Positions 44,355 to 54,189 of a stretch of DNA of 64,000 nt are shown piece after piece. Source of the DNA: Peribacillus frigoritolerans (GTDB lineage: Bacteria > Bacillota > Bacilli > Bacillales > Bacillaceae); contig NZ_SMZY01000006.1 in the NCBI RefSeq assembly GCF_004358755.1, forward strand, positions 1 through 64,000. Reading direction: 5' to 3'. Made by a program: the position numbers and the translations under genes. The first letter of the stretch is position 1. Each line of letters opens with the position of its first letter. The notes below the pieces were generated by a model that saw only the letters and a list, made by a program, of their open reading frames with translations, was not told where the DNA came from and ran no database searches.

Positions 44355-44481
44355 ACGTTCGAAAAAGTGTATGTAAAATAAGGAACGTTCAAATAATGAT
44401 TTTATACTTAAACGAACGAAAAAAAGAAATGAAATAATAAAAAAATAACCCGTTCGAAAAAGTGTACTTTTCCGAACGGGT
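44355..44481. promoter_or_regulatory. Candidate res site of the second recombinase
   Basis: 44448-44481 is a 34-bp near-perfect inverted repeat with outer arms ACCCGTTCG and CGAACGGGT and shared word GTTCGAAAAAGTGTA. 44355-44388 has ACGTTC and GAACGT arms, also spaced to 34 bp, and begins with the same CGTTCGAAAAAGTGTA. A half site AACGAACGAA lies between. Two or three 28-34-bp dimer sites in front of the gene is the usual res layout. The right one could also work as a terminator. Confidence 0.65.
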
Positions 44482-44681
44482 ATTTAAATTGTTTTCTTCA
44501 TTTTTTATATAGGTAAATTCCTTTCACATAAAAATGAAGAGAATCTACCTACATTTATTTGATTATTTTTATTTGAAGCAATTTAGCAAAACAACAAGTA
44601 AAATTGGTCTAACTTTCACGACCTTTACTATTAAATTTGATTACTATGATTCTCATTGTTTTTATACTTAAATAAGATAAA

Positions 44682-44867
44682 TCATTTTTTATTTTTATCT
44701 TTATCCCATTTTTCAAAAACAAAAAGAATCAAAAATATACTTCCAATTAATAAAGGAGTACCTATTAATAAGTAGTAATTGTTTTTGGGTATTCCAAAGA
44801 AATTGGCAAGGTAAATAAAAAGTACCATCCATAAAAATACAACTATGTTTTTCAACCAACTCTTCAT
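44682..44867 (-). CDS. Probable immunity protein of the Rhs toxin, two-helix membrane protein
   Basis: 61 aa; its ATG overlaps the Rhs stop codon (TAATG). Two membrane helices (NIVVFLWMVLFIYLANFFGI and YYLLIGTPLLIGSIFLILFV) end in a charged tail KWDKDKNKK. Position right after the toxin gene with coupled translation is the usual place for the immunity gene of a polymorphic toxin. Membrane location suggests protection against a membrane-acting tip. Family unknown. Confidence 0.7.
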   Translation of the reverse strand: MKSWLKNIVVFLWMVLFIYLANFFGIPKNNYYLLIGTPLLIGSIFLILFVFEKWDKDKNKK

Positions 44868-47800
44868 TAGACGTCTAACCATCCATTCCCTGGCTTTTTA
44901 TCTTTTTTATCTAAATATTTTGCAACTGCTGTACCTATTTCTAATCTGTCCATTGCTATGGCCACTGCTCCAGCTACAGCGTAAGCTAATTTAGGTGCAC
45001 CCCATGCAATGAGACGACTTTTAATAGTTTTAGTAAACATTCTTGCTGCTTCTTTTTTTCCTTTTTTTCTAATATAGGCTGCAATCGCACCAACTCCTCC
45101 ACCTGCTAGAGCACCAAGAGAAACATCGATAAGAGTAGCTGCCCAAGATACAGATATTACTTTAAAATGTCCACTTGGATCCACATTTATAACAGGGTTA
45201 TTATTTACATAAGCATATAAATTCAAACTTTGTGGATCATTTGCAAAGCCTTGGAAAGTATCTCTTGTAATAAATCTCCCCACATTAGAATCGTAATATC
45301 GAGCCATGAGATAGTACAATCCAGTTTCATTATCAAAACGATAACCAGCATAGCGGTAAGGATTTGAATCCGCCATTGTACCTGTTTTAGAAATAATGTT
45401 TCCCCAAGCATCATATTTGTACTGTGCTACAGTTGCACCATTTGCATCAGTTAGTGCCGTAACATCACCATGTCCATTTACATGGTAATAATACGTTTTA
45501 CCGTTTTTGGTCATACTAACCGGATTACCTTGGGCATCCCATGTGTAGGAAGCTACAATATTGTTATTAGCATCCGTCTCATAAATCACTTTATCCCCAC
45601 TGTAGTGGAAATTGGTTGTTCCACTTGCAGTAGTCATACTTAAACGTTTGCCATCTTTATCATAGGTAAAGCTTGCTAATGATGTTCCAGCAGAATTCTT
45701 TACTTCAATCAGACGGTTTTCTACGTCATAGATATAGGTTTTGGCTCCGTTATCTTTCAAGTTTCCATTCATATCATACGTATACGCTTGACCGTTGACA
45801 GCGGTAAGTTGGTTGGCAGCGTCATAAGTGTAATTGGTTGTCGTTGTAGTTCCACCTTGAGTTACAATCTTCTTCGTACGATTACCCACTTTATCATACT
45901 CGTAAGAAATCGTAGTTCCATCTGCTAATGTTTCATTAGTCAGCTGGTTCAACGCATCGTATTGATAAGATATCGTTCCAGAACTAGTTACAACTCTGGT
46001 ATGGTTACCATTTGCATCATAAGTGTACGTGTATGAATCGAGTAATGCCCCAGCGGCATTGTAATTTTTCACTGACTTTAAGCGGTTCGCCTCATCATAG
46101 TCGAATGAAGCATAGGTACCATTACTCTTCGAAGTGGAGATGGTATTTCCACTCTCATCATAAATGAACTTTGCTTGGTTTACACCATTTCGAGTAAGAG
46201 CCGTAACCTGATCCAACGAGTTATAGCTGTACTCATTTGTTATGCTGGTAGCACCAGTCGTTACTGTTAATGAGTTCAGGTTACTATTGGCGTCGTAACC
46301 ATAACTAATGCTGTTTGAAGTTCCTTCTTCCTCTTTTGTGAGGCGGTTGTTTTTATCATAGGTGTAGGTCGTCGTCTTTCCAGTTGGTGTATTGGTTACA
46401 GAAGTTTCATTCCCATTCGCATCATACCCTAAATCCCATTTCTTCACTCCATTGTAGGAAATGCTATCCTTGAGATTTAATCCATTATAGGTATAAGAAA
46501 CGGAATCTCCTTTAGGGTAGATTAACTTTGTCATATTACCATTCTTGTCATACCCAAATTGAATGACTTGATTTAACGGGTTTTTGATACTAGAAATCAA
46601 ATTCCACTCGTTATAAGTATAGTTAGTCACATGATTGTTGGCATCCGTGACCGAAGTTTGATTCCCTACTCCGTCATAACCATAGAAAGTATTTCCCAGG
46701 TTCGCGTCGGTTACTTTCGTTAATCGATTTAACGCATCGTATGCAAAGGAAGTTTTCTTTCCTTTACCATCCGTCATACTTGTTTGATTTCCGACACCAT
46801 CATAGGTATAAGAAATACTACCTGCTGAACTATCAACATTCGTGAGATAGTTTCCACCAGTATCGTATGTGTTAAAAGTAAAAGAACTCCCTATTTCTAA
46901 GCGCATGGAATCAAACCAAGCCGTTCCTAGCTGATCATCGTAGAGATAAAGTGCATCAACGGAATTGAAAGCTTTGATCGGTTTTACTTGTGCAGCCACA
47001 TGCTGCCAGTCTGCTGATGTTTTGCTGAAATCATTAGCAAAAGTCCCTACAGTCCCATCGGTATAATTAATTTGAACTTGAAGAACATAACTTCCTCCAT
47101 TAGCGTCAGCCCCTGCTTGTTTAGACCAACCAGACATTGTCAATGGAGTGTTCGCATCTCCAGAAAGATTAATGCGTTGCTTAATAAACTTGTTTTTCGC
47201 CTTTTCACCAGTAAGTTTAAATGAGTATGTTCCTACATACACATTATCTTCGCCTGTTCCATTTTGATAAATTCCATCGTTGGCAGACAGGTTGCCGCTG
47301 TTTTTCCAGCCGAAAGGAACCTTTTCACCAGCCCCGGTATTCCGTTCAAAGCTAGAATTTTCCACGTGGTTGTATGCACTGAGAACCGTGCCTTTTTCTA
47401 ACTGGATGCCGTCGAAATAAGCAGTACCGGTTCCAGCATTAAGACCAACAGATACTCGAATGTTAGCCGTATTCGCTGGTACATTATCGACAACAGCCTG
47501 AATACGAGTCCAATCATGAGTTCCTTTTAATTGATAAGCCGGTTTTTCACTAATCCATGTGCCAGTCGAATCTAAAAATTCTACCTTTACAACTGCAGTA
47601 TTGGTCGTACTTGTTGTTTTCACATATCCGCTGACAATATATTTATTTCCTGCAACGTAAGGGACCAACTTATCTGATTTAGCGATCGCCCATCCTGTCG
47701 GATTTGAAATACTGATTGCTTTCGTTCCATATTTCGCTGTATTCGACCAATCAAAGGTAGCTGTTTTTCCAGGTTCTATGGCCTGTGTCCAGTTATCCGC

Positions 47801-50452
47801 CCAGTTATCCGTATTGTTATCAATCTCAATACTTGAGTTTGTTATCTGATTATCAGCAGCAGACATTGGATGTGTATCATATTCTACATTTCCATTTGCT
47901 GCATATCTACTCGCAGAAGTCTGTACGTTCGCGTCTGTTGATTCCGTTTGATTGTTTTTCGTATCGTAATCGGACGTACTAATGTTACTGTTAAAGTCCT
48001 GTTCCTTTATCAAGTTGCTTTGACTATCGTAAGTGTAAGAGGCCGTTTGGTTTTCCGGAAGCTTCACACTAGTAATGTTACCATTCGCATCATAAGTGTA
48101 GACCCATGCTGCTGTTCCGTTTACCTTATTGGTATTGGCATCCTTTACCTGAGTCAAATTATTGTTGTTATCATACGTAAACGTAGTGACAGCTTTATTA
48201 GCGGAGTCTAATGGGTTTTCCGTTACTTGTACAATATTACCATTCGCATTATATGTGTAATTCACTTTACGACCTTCACCATCGGTAACAGAAGTAACCA
48301 AATTAGTCGGATCGTAAGAATAAGTGGTAGCACTTGTTTGCTGAACACCATCGATCGTTATTGGGAGGCTCATAGTTTTCACACGATCCGATGCATCGTA
48401 CGCAATGGTTGTTGTAATGTTTCGTGCATCTTTAATCGATGTTACATTGTGAGTTCCATCGTATGTGAGAGTGGTAACCTTGTTTTCAGCATCTGTTACT
48501 GTAGTCAGATTGCCAGAAGCATCATATCCATAGCTGATGGTCCGGTTTGCCGGATCAGTTATACTTGATACATAACCATTTGCACCGTAAGTGATAGTCG
48601 TTGTACGTGGTGTAGCTGTTGTTGCATCTTTAATGGTGCTTAGCTTCCCATTGGTGTTATACGTAAGGGTTGTTGTATTTCCATTCATATCTACCAGGGA
48701 GCTGACTTTTCCACTGGTATTGAAATTAATCTTCGTTCCATCTACTTGAGTGATGGTATAGGTCCCATCCCCATTCTTAACCAGCGCTAGATATACACCT
48801 CCATTTGATATATATCCCCCACCAACTTTTTCTCCAAAAATGTGACGAGTATTATCTTCATCAATTAGAGTGATTGGACCGCTACCTGCATCCACTAATC
48901 TTGCCTCATAATTACTGGTCCATCCAAATCCAAACATACCGGCAAAAGATTTACGACTGTTGTAGGTCCGTTTAATACTTACTGGTATACCTCGTCCAGG
49001 AATAGAAAGATCTGTATCTTGTAGAACAAGGTTACCATTGGCTGGATTCACGCTGTCTTTCGTTAAACCCCAATATTTCTCTACTCCAATGGAATCAACC
49101 GTATAGTTAATGGTTAAACGAGGTGTATTATTTCCATTGTTTACAGAAGTAAAAGTTCTGTAAGGAGACGTGGTTTCATTTTGTTGCTTCAGCATAAAAC
49201 CGTAGTTAGGCTGAACACCGTTGTACCAATCTTTGACCAATTGGGTAATCGTCCACTGCCAATAAGCATTTGATGCATTATTGGTTGTTGTTGTTTCCGC
49301 ACTGGCACCAACCGTTGGTTGTGAATCCCATGTTGCTGTCGAGGTCCAACTGCTGTTAATTCTAAATAAATCGATAGAAGAATTGGTCGCATCTACTTTT
49401 GTCTGATAGGCGTTGAAAGTAGCGCTGGTAATACTGCTGTCACTTGGTAAATTTGGTAAAGAAAATTGAACGAATGAACGGGTAGTGCCAAAATAGCTGT
49501 TGAACCCGGTGTGCATATACGTATTGCTAGAATAAACAGAATCCGGGAAACTGCTTGCCACAAAGTTATCCCGCAAGACATCCCAACTGTCGATCGTAGG
49601 GTCAATCGTGACAGGATATTGTGTCCCCTGATCTTTCAAGAAAGCTTGATCAGCAACTACGTCAACAAACGTTTTCCCGTTCTCTTCACGAAGGTCCAGC
49701 GAAACTTTTTCAGAATATTTGCCTTTTGCATCGGTCATATAAGGGTTTTCAAAGAACCAAAGTTTATTTCCCTTTGAATCTTTGAAAACAATCGTGCCAT
49801 TTTTCTCTTTATGAGGTGTGACACCCTTCATCTTCAGCTCAAAACTGAATGTATTTTGATTTTGATATTGATTAATTACAATATCTTCTTTTACAGCACT
49901 GCCATGTACACTATAACGGTAATCTACATCATGTAAAATTTCTTTATACGTAATTTCATTATCTTTCAAAGCACCCTGTACTTTATTGGCTTTTATAGGT
50001 ATAAAACTTACATTTTTTCCACCTTTTTCAACCGATACAAGTTCTACGTTTCCTGATTGCTGCGCAAACACGGTGTTTGTATTATTTGCGGTGTTCTCGA
50101 ACTTGCCTGGTTTTTTAGAGCTATTCTTTAATTTGTTATCGATTTTCTTCCACTTTTTATCCGATGGATCATGATAAAATTGTTGTTCCATGAAAATTTC
50201 TTCGGTGAAGCTTCCATCTGGATTTAAGTATCGTTTTGAAAATGGAGTCCGTTTATTCGTTAACTCCATTTTTTCTTTTGGAGGTTTATTTGGCAACTCT
50301 CCAATATCTGCTGTTAAGTTTTCCTTTTTAGGAGTCCTTTTTGCCGCACCTGATGCAGCTTCTGTAAAACTTGGTCCTACTACACTAATAATAAGACAAA
50401 TTGATAATAGCATTGCAACATACCGATAAAAGGTCTTAAACGTTGATGACAT
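44867..50452 (-). CDS. WapA/Rhs-family secreted polymorphic toxin
   Basis: 1861 aa from the ATG about 10 nt after AGAGGAAG. Signal peptide to ~residue 33 (LLSICLIISVVGPSFTEA). Next comes a linker with PFSKRYLNPDGSFTEEIF, then a DNRLRE-type domain (~300-450; SFVQFSLPNLPSDSSITSAT). Long Rhs/YD repeats (YDANGN, YTYD motifs) follow, interrupted at about 850-1160 by two CBM-like beta-sandwich modules (WADNWTQAI, GYVKTT, FDGIQLEKG). The core ends RYYDSNVGRFITRDTFQGFA and VDPSGH, after which a 99-residue tip starts. The tip is Gly-rich and hydrophobic (LGALAGGGVGAIAAYI, LAYAVAGAVAIAM). A membrane-acting toxin is inferred. Confidence 0.9.
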   Translation of the reverse strand: MSSTFKTFYRYVAMLLSICLIISVVGPSFTEAASGAAKRTPKKENLTADIGELPNKPPKEKMELTNKRTPFSKRYLNPDGSFTEEIFMEQQFYHDPSDKKWKKIDNKLKNSSKKPGKFENTANNTNTVFAQQSGNVELVSVEKGGKNVSFIPIKANKVQGALKDNEITYKEILHDVDYRYSVHGSAVKEDIVINQYQNQNTFSFELKMKGVTPHKEKNGTIVFKDSKGNKLWFFENPYMTDAKGKYSEKVSLDLREENGKTFVDVVADQAFLKDQGTQYPVTIDPTIDSWDVLRDNFVASSFPDSVYSSNTYMHTGFNSYFGTTRSFVQFSLPNLPSDSSITSATFNAYQTKVDATNSSIDLFRINSSWTSTATWDSQPTVGASAETTTTNNASNAYWQWTITQLVKDWYNGVQPNYGFMLKQQNETTSPYRTFTSVNNGNNTPRLTINYTVDSIGVEKYWGLTKDSVNPANGNLVLQDTDLSIPGRGIPVSIKRTYNSRKSFAGMFGFGWTSNYEARLVDAGSGPITLIDEDNTRHIFGEKVGGGYISNGGVYLALVKNGDGTYTITQVDGTKINFNTSGKVSSLVDMNGNTTTLTYNTNGKLSTIKDATTATPRTTTITYGANGYVSSITDPANRTISYGYDASGNLTTVTDAENKVTTLTYDGTHNVTSIKDARNITTTIAYDASDRVKTMSLPITIDGVQQTSATTYSYDPTNLVTSVTDGEGRKVNYTYNANGNIVQVTENPLDSANKAVTTFTYDNNNNLTQVKDANTNKVNGTAAWVYTYDANGNITSVKLPENQTASYTYDSQSNLIKEQDFNSNISTSDYDTKNNQTESTDANVQTSASRYAANGNVEYDTHPMSAADNQITNSSIEIDNNTDNWADNWTQAIEPGKTATFDWSNTAKYGTKAISISNPTGWAIAKSDKLVPYVAGNKYIVSGYVKTTSTTNTAVVKVEFLDSTGTWISEKPAYQLKGTHDWTRIQAVVDNVPANTANIRVSVGLNAGTGTAYFDGIQLEKGTVLSAYNHVENSSFERNTGAGEKVPFGWKNSGNLSANDGIYQNGTGEDNVYVGTYSFKLTGEKAKNKFIKQRINLSGDANTPLTMSGWSKQAGADANGGSYVLQVQINYTDGTVGTFANDFSKTSADWQHVAAQVKPIKAFNSVDALYLYDDQLGTAWFDSMRLEIGSSFTFNTYDTGGNYLTNVDSSAGSISYTYDGVGNQTSMTDGKGKKTSFAYDALNRLTKVTDANLGNTFYGYDGVGNQTSVTDANNHVTNYTYNEWNLISSIKNPLNQVIQFGYDKNGNMTKLIYPKGDSVSYTYNGLNLKDSISYNGVKKWDLGYDANGNETSVTNTPTGKTTTYTYDKNNRLTKEEEGTSNSISYGYDANSNLNSLTVTTGATSITNEYSYNSLDQVTALTRNGVNQAKFIYDESGNTISTSKSNGTYASFDYDEANRLKSVKNYNAAGALLDSYTYTYDANGNHTRVVTSSGTISYQYDALNQLTNETLADGTTISYEYDKVGNRTKKIVTQGGTTTTTNYTYDAANQLTAVNGQAYTYDMNGNLKDNGAKTYIYDVENRLIEVKNSAGTSLASFTYDKDGKRLSMTTASGTTNFHYSGDKVIYETDANNNIVASYTWDAQGNPVSMTKNGKTYYYHVNGHGDVTALTDANGATVAQYKYDAWGNIISKTGTMADSNPYRYAGYRFDNETGLYYLMARYYDSNVGRFITRDTFQGFANDPQSLNLYAYVNNNPVINVDPSGHFKVISVSWAATLIDVSLGALAGGGVGAIAAYIRKKGKKEAARMFTKTIKSRLIAWGAPKLAYAVAGAVAIAMDRLEIGTAVAKYLDKKDKKPGNGWLDV

Positions 50453-50808
50453 ATAATAATTTCTTCCTCTCAATCTATGTACTATCTGGATAGTCTAGAA
50501 AATTATACTTTAATTATCAGATAGTGGATATTGAGCAAATTATGGTAATTTTTCAAAACATAAACATATTTATCTTTCATATTATAAAAAAGGGAGATAC
50601 TCTATAAAAGCATCTAATTATGATGGATGAGAATTTAGTTTGGAAATTTTGTCATCTGTGAATACGAAGATTCTTCAAGCTTTTTGGATTAAAACCAGTT
50701 GAATAATTTTATAAATAAATGATTTCGATATTTCTTGATATTTTCGTGAATAATTACTTCTAAAAAATCGATAAAAAGGCGCCTGAATTTTCAGACACCT
50801 TTTTATAT
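50453..50808. other. Spacer upstream of the Rhs gene
   Basis: AT-rich promoter region of the Rhs gene; no gene. A hairpin terminator lies at 50773-50804. Confidence 0.4.
50773..50804. terminator. Bidirectional terminator
   Basis: AAAAAGGCGCCTGAA pairs imperfectly with TTCAGACACCTTTTT. It ends 5 bp before the stop of the deacetylase remnant. Confidence 0.75.
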
Positions 50809-51585
50809 CTATTTCCCTAATTGCTCAGGTATTGTAACAAATTCATATCCCTGTGCACGTAGGTTGTCAATCATTTTAGGAAGTGCTTCTATCATTCCAT
50901 CTAATTTACGTTCATCTTTGAAATTATGCAATAAAACAATTCCGCCTGGCACTGCTCTTATGTTAACTCTGGATAAAATTACATTTGCTGAAGATCCATT
51001 CCAATCATATGAATCAATTGTCCATGAAATGGAACGATATCCTAACTTATTAAGGGTTTCAATCTGATTGTCTTTAATCGCCCCATATGGAGGCCTGAAT
51101 AAATTTGTCTTCACACCCGTAACTTTTTCTATTTCGTCAGTTGTAGACTGCACAGTTTAAATAAATTTTGAATCCGTTAAAGTTGTCACATTAGGATGAT
51201 ACCATGTATGGTTACCAATAGTATGACCTTGTGAATGAATCTGTTTTAGCAAATCAGGGCATGCTTTTACTTGCTGCCCCATAACAAAAAAGGTTGCCTT
51301 GACATTCTTGGCTTTTAAGATGTCTAAAATTTGTGGAGTATAAATGTTCTCTGGACCGTCATCAAAAGTAAGGGCGATTACTTTTTTGCTGCTCGGACCC
51401 ATATAAATCATTCCGGTATAGGGTTTTTCTGGAACAATTAAAATTTGACCTGAATTAATTTTATTTGGATCTTTTATTTGCGGGTTTGCTTCTTTAAGCT
51501 GAGCAGTAGAGATTCCTAATTTAACAGAGATTTTTTGGTAAAAAAGTATTACAAACCCAAATCCTAATTCTTTGAAATTACACAA
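50809..51585 (-). pseudogene. LysM plus polysaccharide deacetylase, broken by a nonsense codon
   Basis: The two halves are in the same frame. First ISVKLGISTAQLKEANPQIK (LysM), VIALTFDDGPENIYTPQILD (metal Asp pair), IGNHTWYHPN (His ligands) and DSKFI, then TAA at 51157-51159. It goes on with TVQSTTDEIEKVTG, LFRPPYGAIKDNQIETLNKL, SYDWNG and PGGIVLLHNF. One base change to stop explains the break. The N-terminus (signal, first LysM strand) is also damaged. Such proteins modify cell-wall glycans. Confidence 0.8.
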
Positions 51586-51599
51586 TGCACAAATAGAAA

Positions 51600-51633
51600 A
51601 ACCCTCGGACTTTATTTCAAGTCAACGAGGGTT
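51600..51633 (-). terminator. Terminator after the second deacetylase remnant
   Basis: AACCCTCG and CGAGGGTT with an inner GACTT/AAGTC stem. On the minus strand the stem is followed by TTTCTATTTG. Confidence 0.7.
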
Positions 51634-51725
51634 GGAATTACCATAGAACATCTTTTATCGGGCATCTTTAGACGTAGGAGCAAACCATACAACATATTTA
51701 TATTTAATATAAAAATCTTAATCTA

Positions 51726-52124
51726 TTATTTTGCTAATAAGCTGTCAATTGTTACAAATTCATAGCCTTCAGCTCTTAATTGGTCAATCATCTGCGGCAG
51801 CGCATCGACTGTGCCTTGTAATTTGGTATTTTGGAAGTTGTGCTGCAGGACAATCCCGCCTGGTGATTTATCCCTATTCACAATCGTTAAAATTTCTTCC
51901 GCTGATTTTCCACTCCAATCAAGTGTATCTACGGACCAAGAATGTTTTCGATGAAGTCTATGAGTGCTTCCCCAATACAATATAATTTCCCCATTCATTC
52001 TACCTCCTAAAAAATGTTCAGGCTCTAAATATTCAAGAAAAGACCTTCCACTTAAATGGACAGGTCTTTTCCATGGTTGAGAAAGTTCCACCCCAAATGT
52101 GCCCCGCATGACTCCAAGGTTCAA
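51726..52124 (-). pseudogene. Polysaccharide deacetylase C-terminal remnant fused to foreign sequence
   Basis: The last ~70 residues (WSVDTLDWSGKSAEEILTIV, SPGGIVLQHNFQNTKLQGTV, AEGYEFVTIDSLLAK) are the C-terminal half of a NodB-type deacetylase related to the neighbour. The preceding ~60 codons (LSQPWKRPVHLSGRSFLEYL, EPEHFLGGRMNGEIILYWG) are not part of that family and have no ribosome site. The break point is near 51925. The frame is open only by chance. Confidence 0.7.
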
Positions 52125-52133
52125 TCCTGTGTT

Positions 52134-52751
52134 TTACGATTGCAGAAACGTGAGCTGTCCGAGTCTCTCCAATTTTTCAAAAGAGTGCATTGAAAAGCGA
52201 AAGGTAACGTAAAAAATCAAGATAGTGCAGACCAACATCAAGATCGGCAAGTACCAATACAATAAGAGTCCCGCACACCAAAACAGCACTATTCCAATCG
52301 ACGTTTGGATATCACTGAATGTCAAGACAAAGGAGGCTTTCACCAAGGACCAACCTGTTTTCCTGTAATGGATTAGGCACGGAAACAAAGCGGTTCCCAC
52401 TAGAAGCCACAGCAAGCAGACAGTCCCAATCAGGGAGATGAACATAACTTTCCAGGAAGACTCAAGGTGGAGGACCACATACAGATCGGCCGAAAGAATA
52501 AACCCGGCAAGGATCCATCCATTCCCGATCCAAAACCCTTGTTTGAAATGAATCCGGAAAAACTGGAAAAAGCTCCGAAACACACTATCATTTTGTTTGA
52601 GCTGCCACTCTCGGATGACTGCGAAAGCCGCCGCGGTTGAAGGGCCAATGGTTATAATCGGCATACACCCCAGAATCCAAAAGCCCGTTAAAATCATAAA
52701 ATTAGCTATTTGCCGGAACCATTCTGCACTTTTTCCATTCGAAAATTTCAT
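52134..52751 (-). CDS. YesL-family (DUF624) membrane protein
   Basis: 205 aa; start chosen by AAGGA 8 nt upstream. Begins MKFSNGKSAEWFRQIANFMI; about five helices including ILTGFWILGCMPIITIGPST (the conserved 'P.vTiGpsttAaf' stretch). YesL-type proteins occur beside YesM/YesN two-component systems and carbohydrate ABC transporters. Their function is not settled. It follows the GH32 gene by 19 bp and ends the operon. Confidence 0.85.
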   Translation of the reverse strand: MKFSNGKSAEWFRQIANFMILTGFWILGCMPIITIGPSTAAAFAVIREWQLKQNDSVFRSFFQFFRIHFKQGFWIGNGWILAGFILSADLYVVLHLESSWKVMFISLIGTVCLLWLLVGTALFPCLIHYRKTGWSLVKASFVLTFSDIQTSIGIVLFWCAGLLLYWYLPILMLVCTILIFYVTFRFSMHSFEKLERLGQLTFLQS

Positions 52752-52770
52752 TTCGTTCATCCTTTCTTGT

Positions 52771-54183
52771 TTACAGTGAAAAGCTTTGTACTCCAATCTG
52801 CTTATATTCCACTGGTTCGTTTAGGGAACTTTTGAATTCCAAAGTGTTGATGGAACCAGTCGGATAAAAAGATTCCGTCATGACCGAACGTCCACCGTTC
52901 ACGAATAATTCAACCGATGCCTTATCCACTAGGAGTAAAGCATCTTGAAAGGACTTAAGCGGCATGGCATCTACGCTTGCGAAATGTTCAGAAAACTCAA
53001 CCAGTCCACTTTTGGTCCGATCCACTCTCACTTCTTGAGAAGCTCCATCGAACTCAACCCTCAAATTTCCGCCTTCTCCTTTTAACAAAATGTCGAAGGA
53101 TGAAAGGTTGTTTAGTTTCAATTCCACCATAAAAGGTTGCTCAGGTACTTTCACTGTCAGACTTTCAAAACTTCCATTTTGACGATCGAAAATCGTATTG
53201 CTTCTCATTTCGTCCGAGAGAATCGGTGTCTGGATCAGAGTATGAACACCTTCCTTGTTCTCGAGAGAAAGTGACCTTGGGATTGACATAGATCCTCTGA
53301 ACTCGGCGGTTGGTGTCTGGTTTGCGTACTGCCAATTGTTCATCCATCCAATCCAAATTGGCTGTTCTGTTCCGCTCCATGTGACCGCGGCATAAAAATC
53401 GCGACCCCAGTCCGCCCACTTTTCTTCGCTCTCACATTGATCTGTAACGAACATTCTTCCATCAAAATCACCTGTGAAATACTGAATTGCTGATCCATCA
53501 TTAGGTCCTCCGGGATTCACGGAAACAATCAAAACCCATTTTTTCAGTTGCTCCCCTTCTACCTCCAAATTGATTAGATCCGGGCACTCCCATACACCGC
53601 CATGATTTCCGTATTTTTCGCCGAAGGAGGATAGATATTCCCAGTCTTTTAAATTATGGGATCTATAAAAGCGGATATGATCACCACAAGCAAGGCTCAT
53701 AATCCACTTGGAGGTTTCCTCGTGCCAAAAGACTTTAGGATCCCGGAAATCTTTCAAATCAGGGTTAGAAACCACTGGGTTCCCTTCATACTTCACCCAT
53801 GTTCGGCCCCGGTCGTTGGAATAAGCAATGCTTTGTTTTTCATTGTCCTCCCCGTGATGGGTAAAAATCGCCACCATGACAGCTTCTTCTCCAGTCTGTA
53901 ATCCGCTGGTGTTGTTCCAGTCTACCACCGCGCTGCCTGAGAAAATGGCTCCAAGCTCGTCTGGATAAAGTGCAATCGGAAGTTCCTCCCACGTCACGAG
54001 ATTCTTAGAAATCGCATGCCCCCAGTGCATCGGTCCCCAGATAGTGCTGTGGGGATGGTATTGATAAAACAGATGATATTCCCCTTTATAAAATACCAAC
54101 CCGTTTGGGTCATTAATCCAATGTTTGTCCGCGCTAAAGTGCAAAGCCGGGCGATATCTTTCCATACTTGTCTTTTTTGTCAT
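52771..54183 (-). CDS. Glycoside hydrolase family 32 (fructan/sucrose hydrolase)
   Basis: 470 aa, AAGGATG upstream, no signal peptide so it should act in the cytosol. Catalytic motifs: HFSADKHWINDPNGLVFYKG (nucleophile Asp in NDPNG), KDFRDPKVFWHEE (transition-state Asp in RDP) and GVWECPDLINLEVE (acid/base Glu in ECP). The C-terminal beta-sandwich ends in EFKSSLNEPVEYKQIG. The family cleaves beta-fructosides such as sucrose, inulin or levan oligomers. Its partner ABC transporter would bring in fructan oligosaccharides. Exact substrate is not decided by sequence. Confidence 0.9.
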   Translation of the reverse strand: MTKKTSMERYRPALHFSADKHWINDPNGLVFYKGEYHLFYQYHPHSTIWGPMHWGHAISKNLVTWEELPIALYPDELGAIFSGSAVVDWNNTSGLQTGEEAVMVAIFTHHGEDNEKQSIAYSNDRGRTWVKYEGNPVVSNPDLKDFRDPKVFWHEETSKWIMSLACGDHIRFYRSHNLKDWEYLSSFGEKYGNHGGVWECPDLINLEVEGEQLKKWVLIVSVNPGGPNDGSAIQYFTGDFDGRMFVTDQCESEEKWADWGRDFYAAVTWSGTEQPIWIGWMNNWQYANQTPTAEFRGSMSIPRSLSLENKEGVHTLIQTPILSDEMRSNTIFDRQNGSFESLTVKVPEQPFMVELKLNNLSSFDILLKGEGGNLRVEFDGASQEVRVDRTKSGLVEFSEHFASVDAMPLKSFQDALLLVDKASVELFVNGGRSVMTESFYPTGSINTLEFKSSLNEPVEYKQIGVQSFSL

Positions 54184-54189
54184 TTATTA

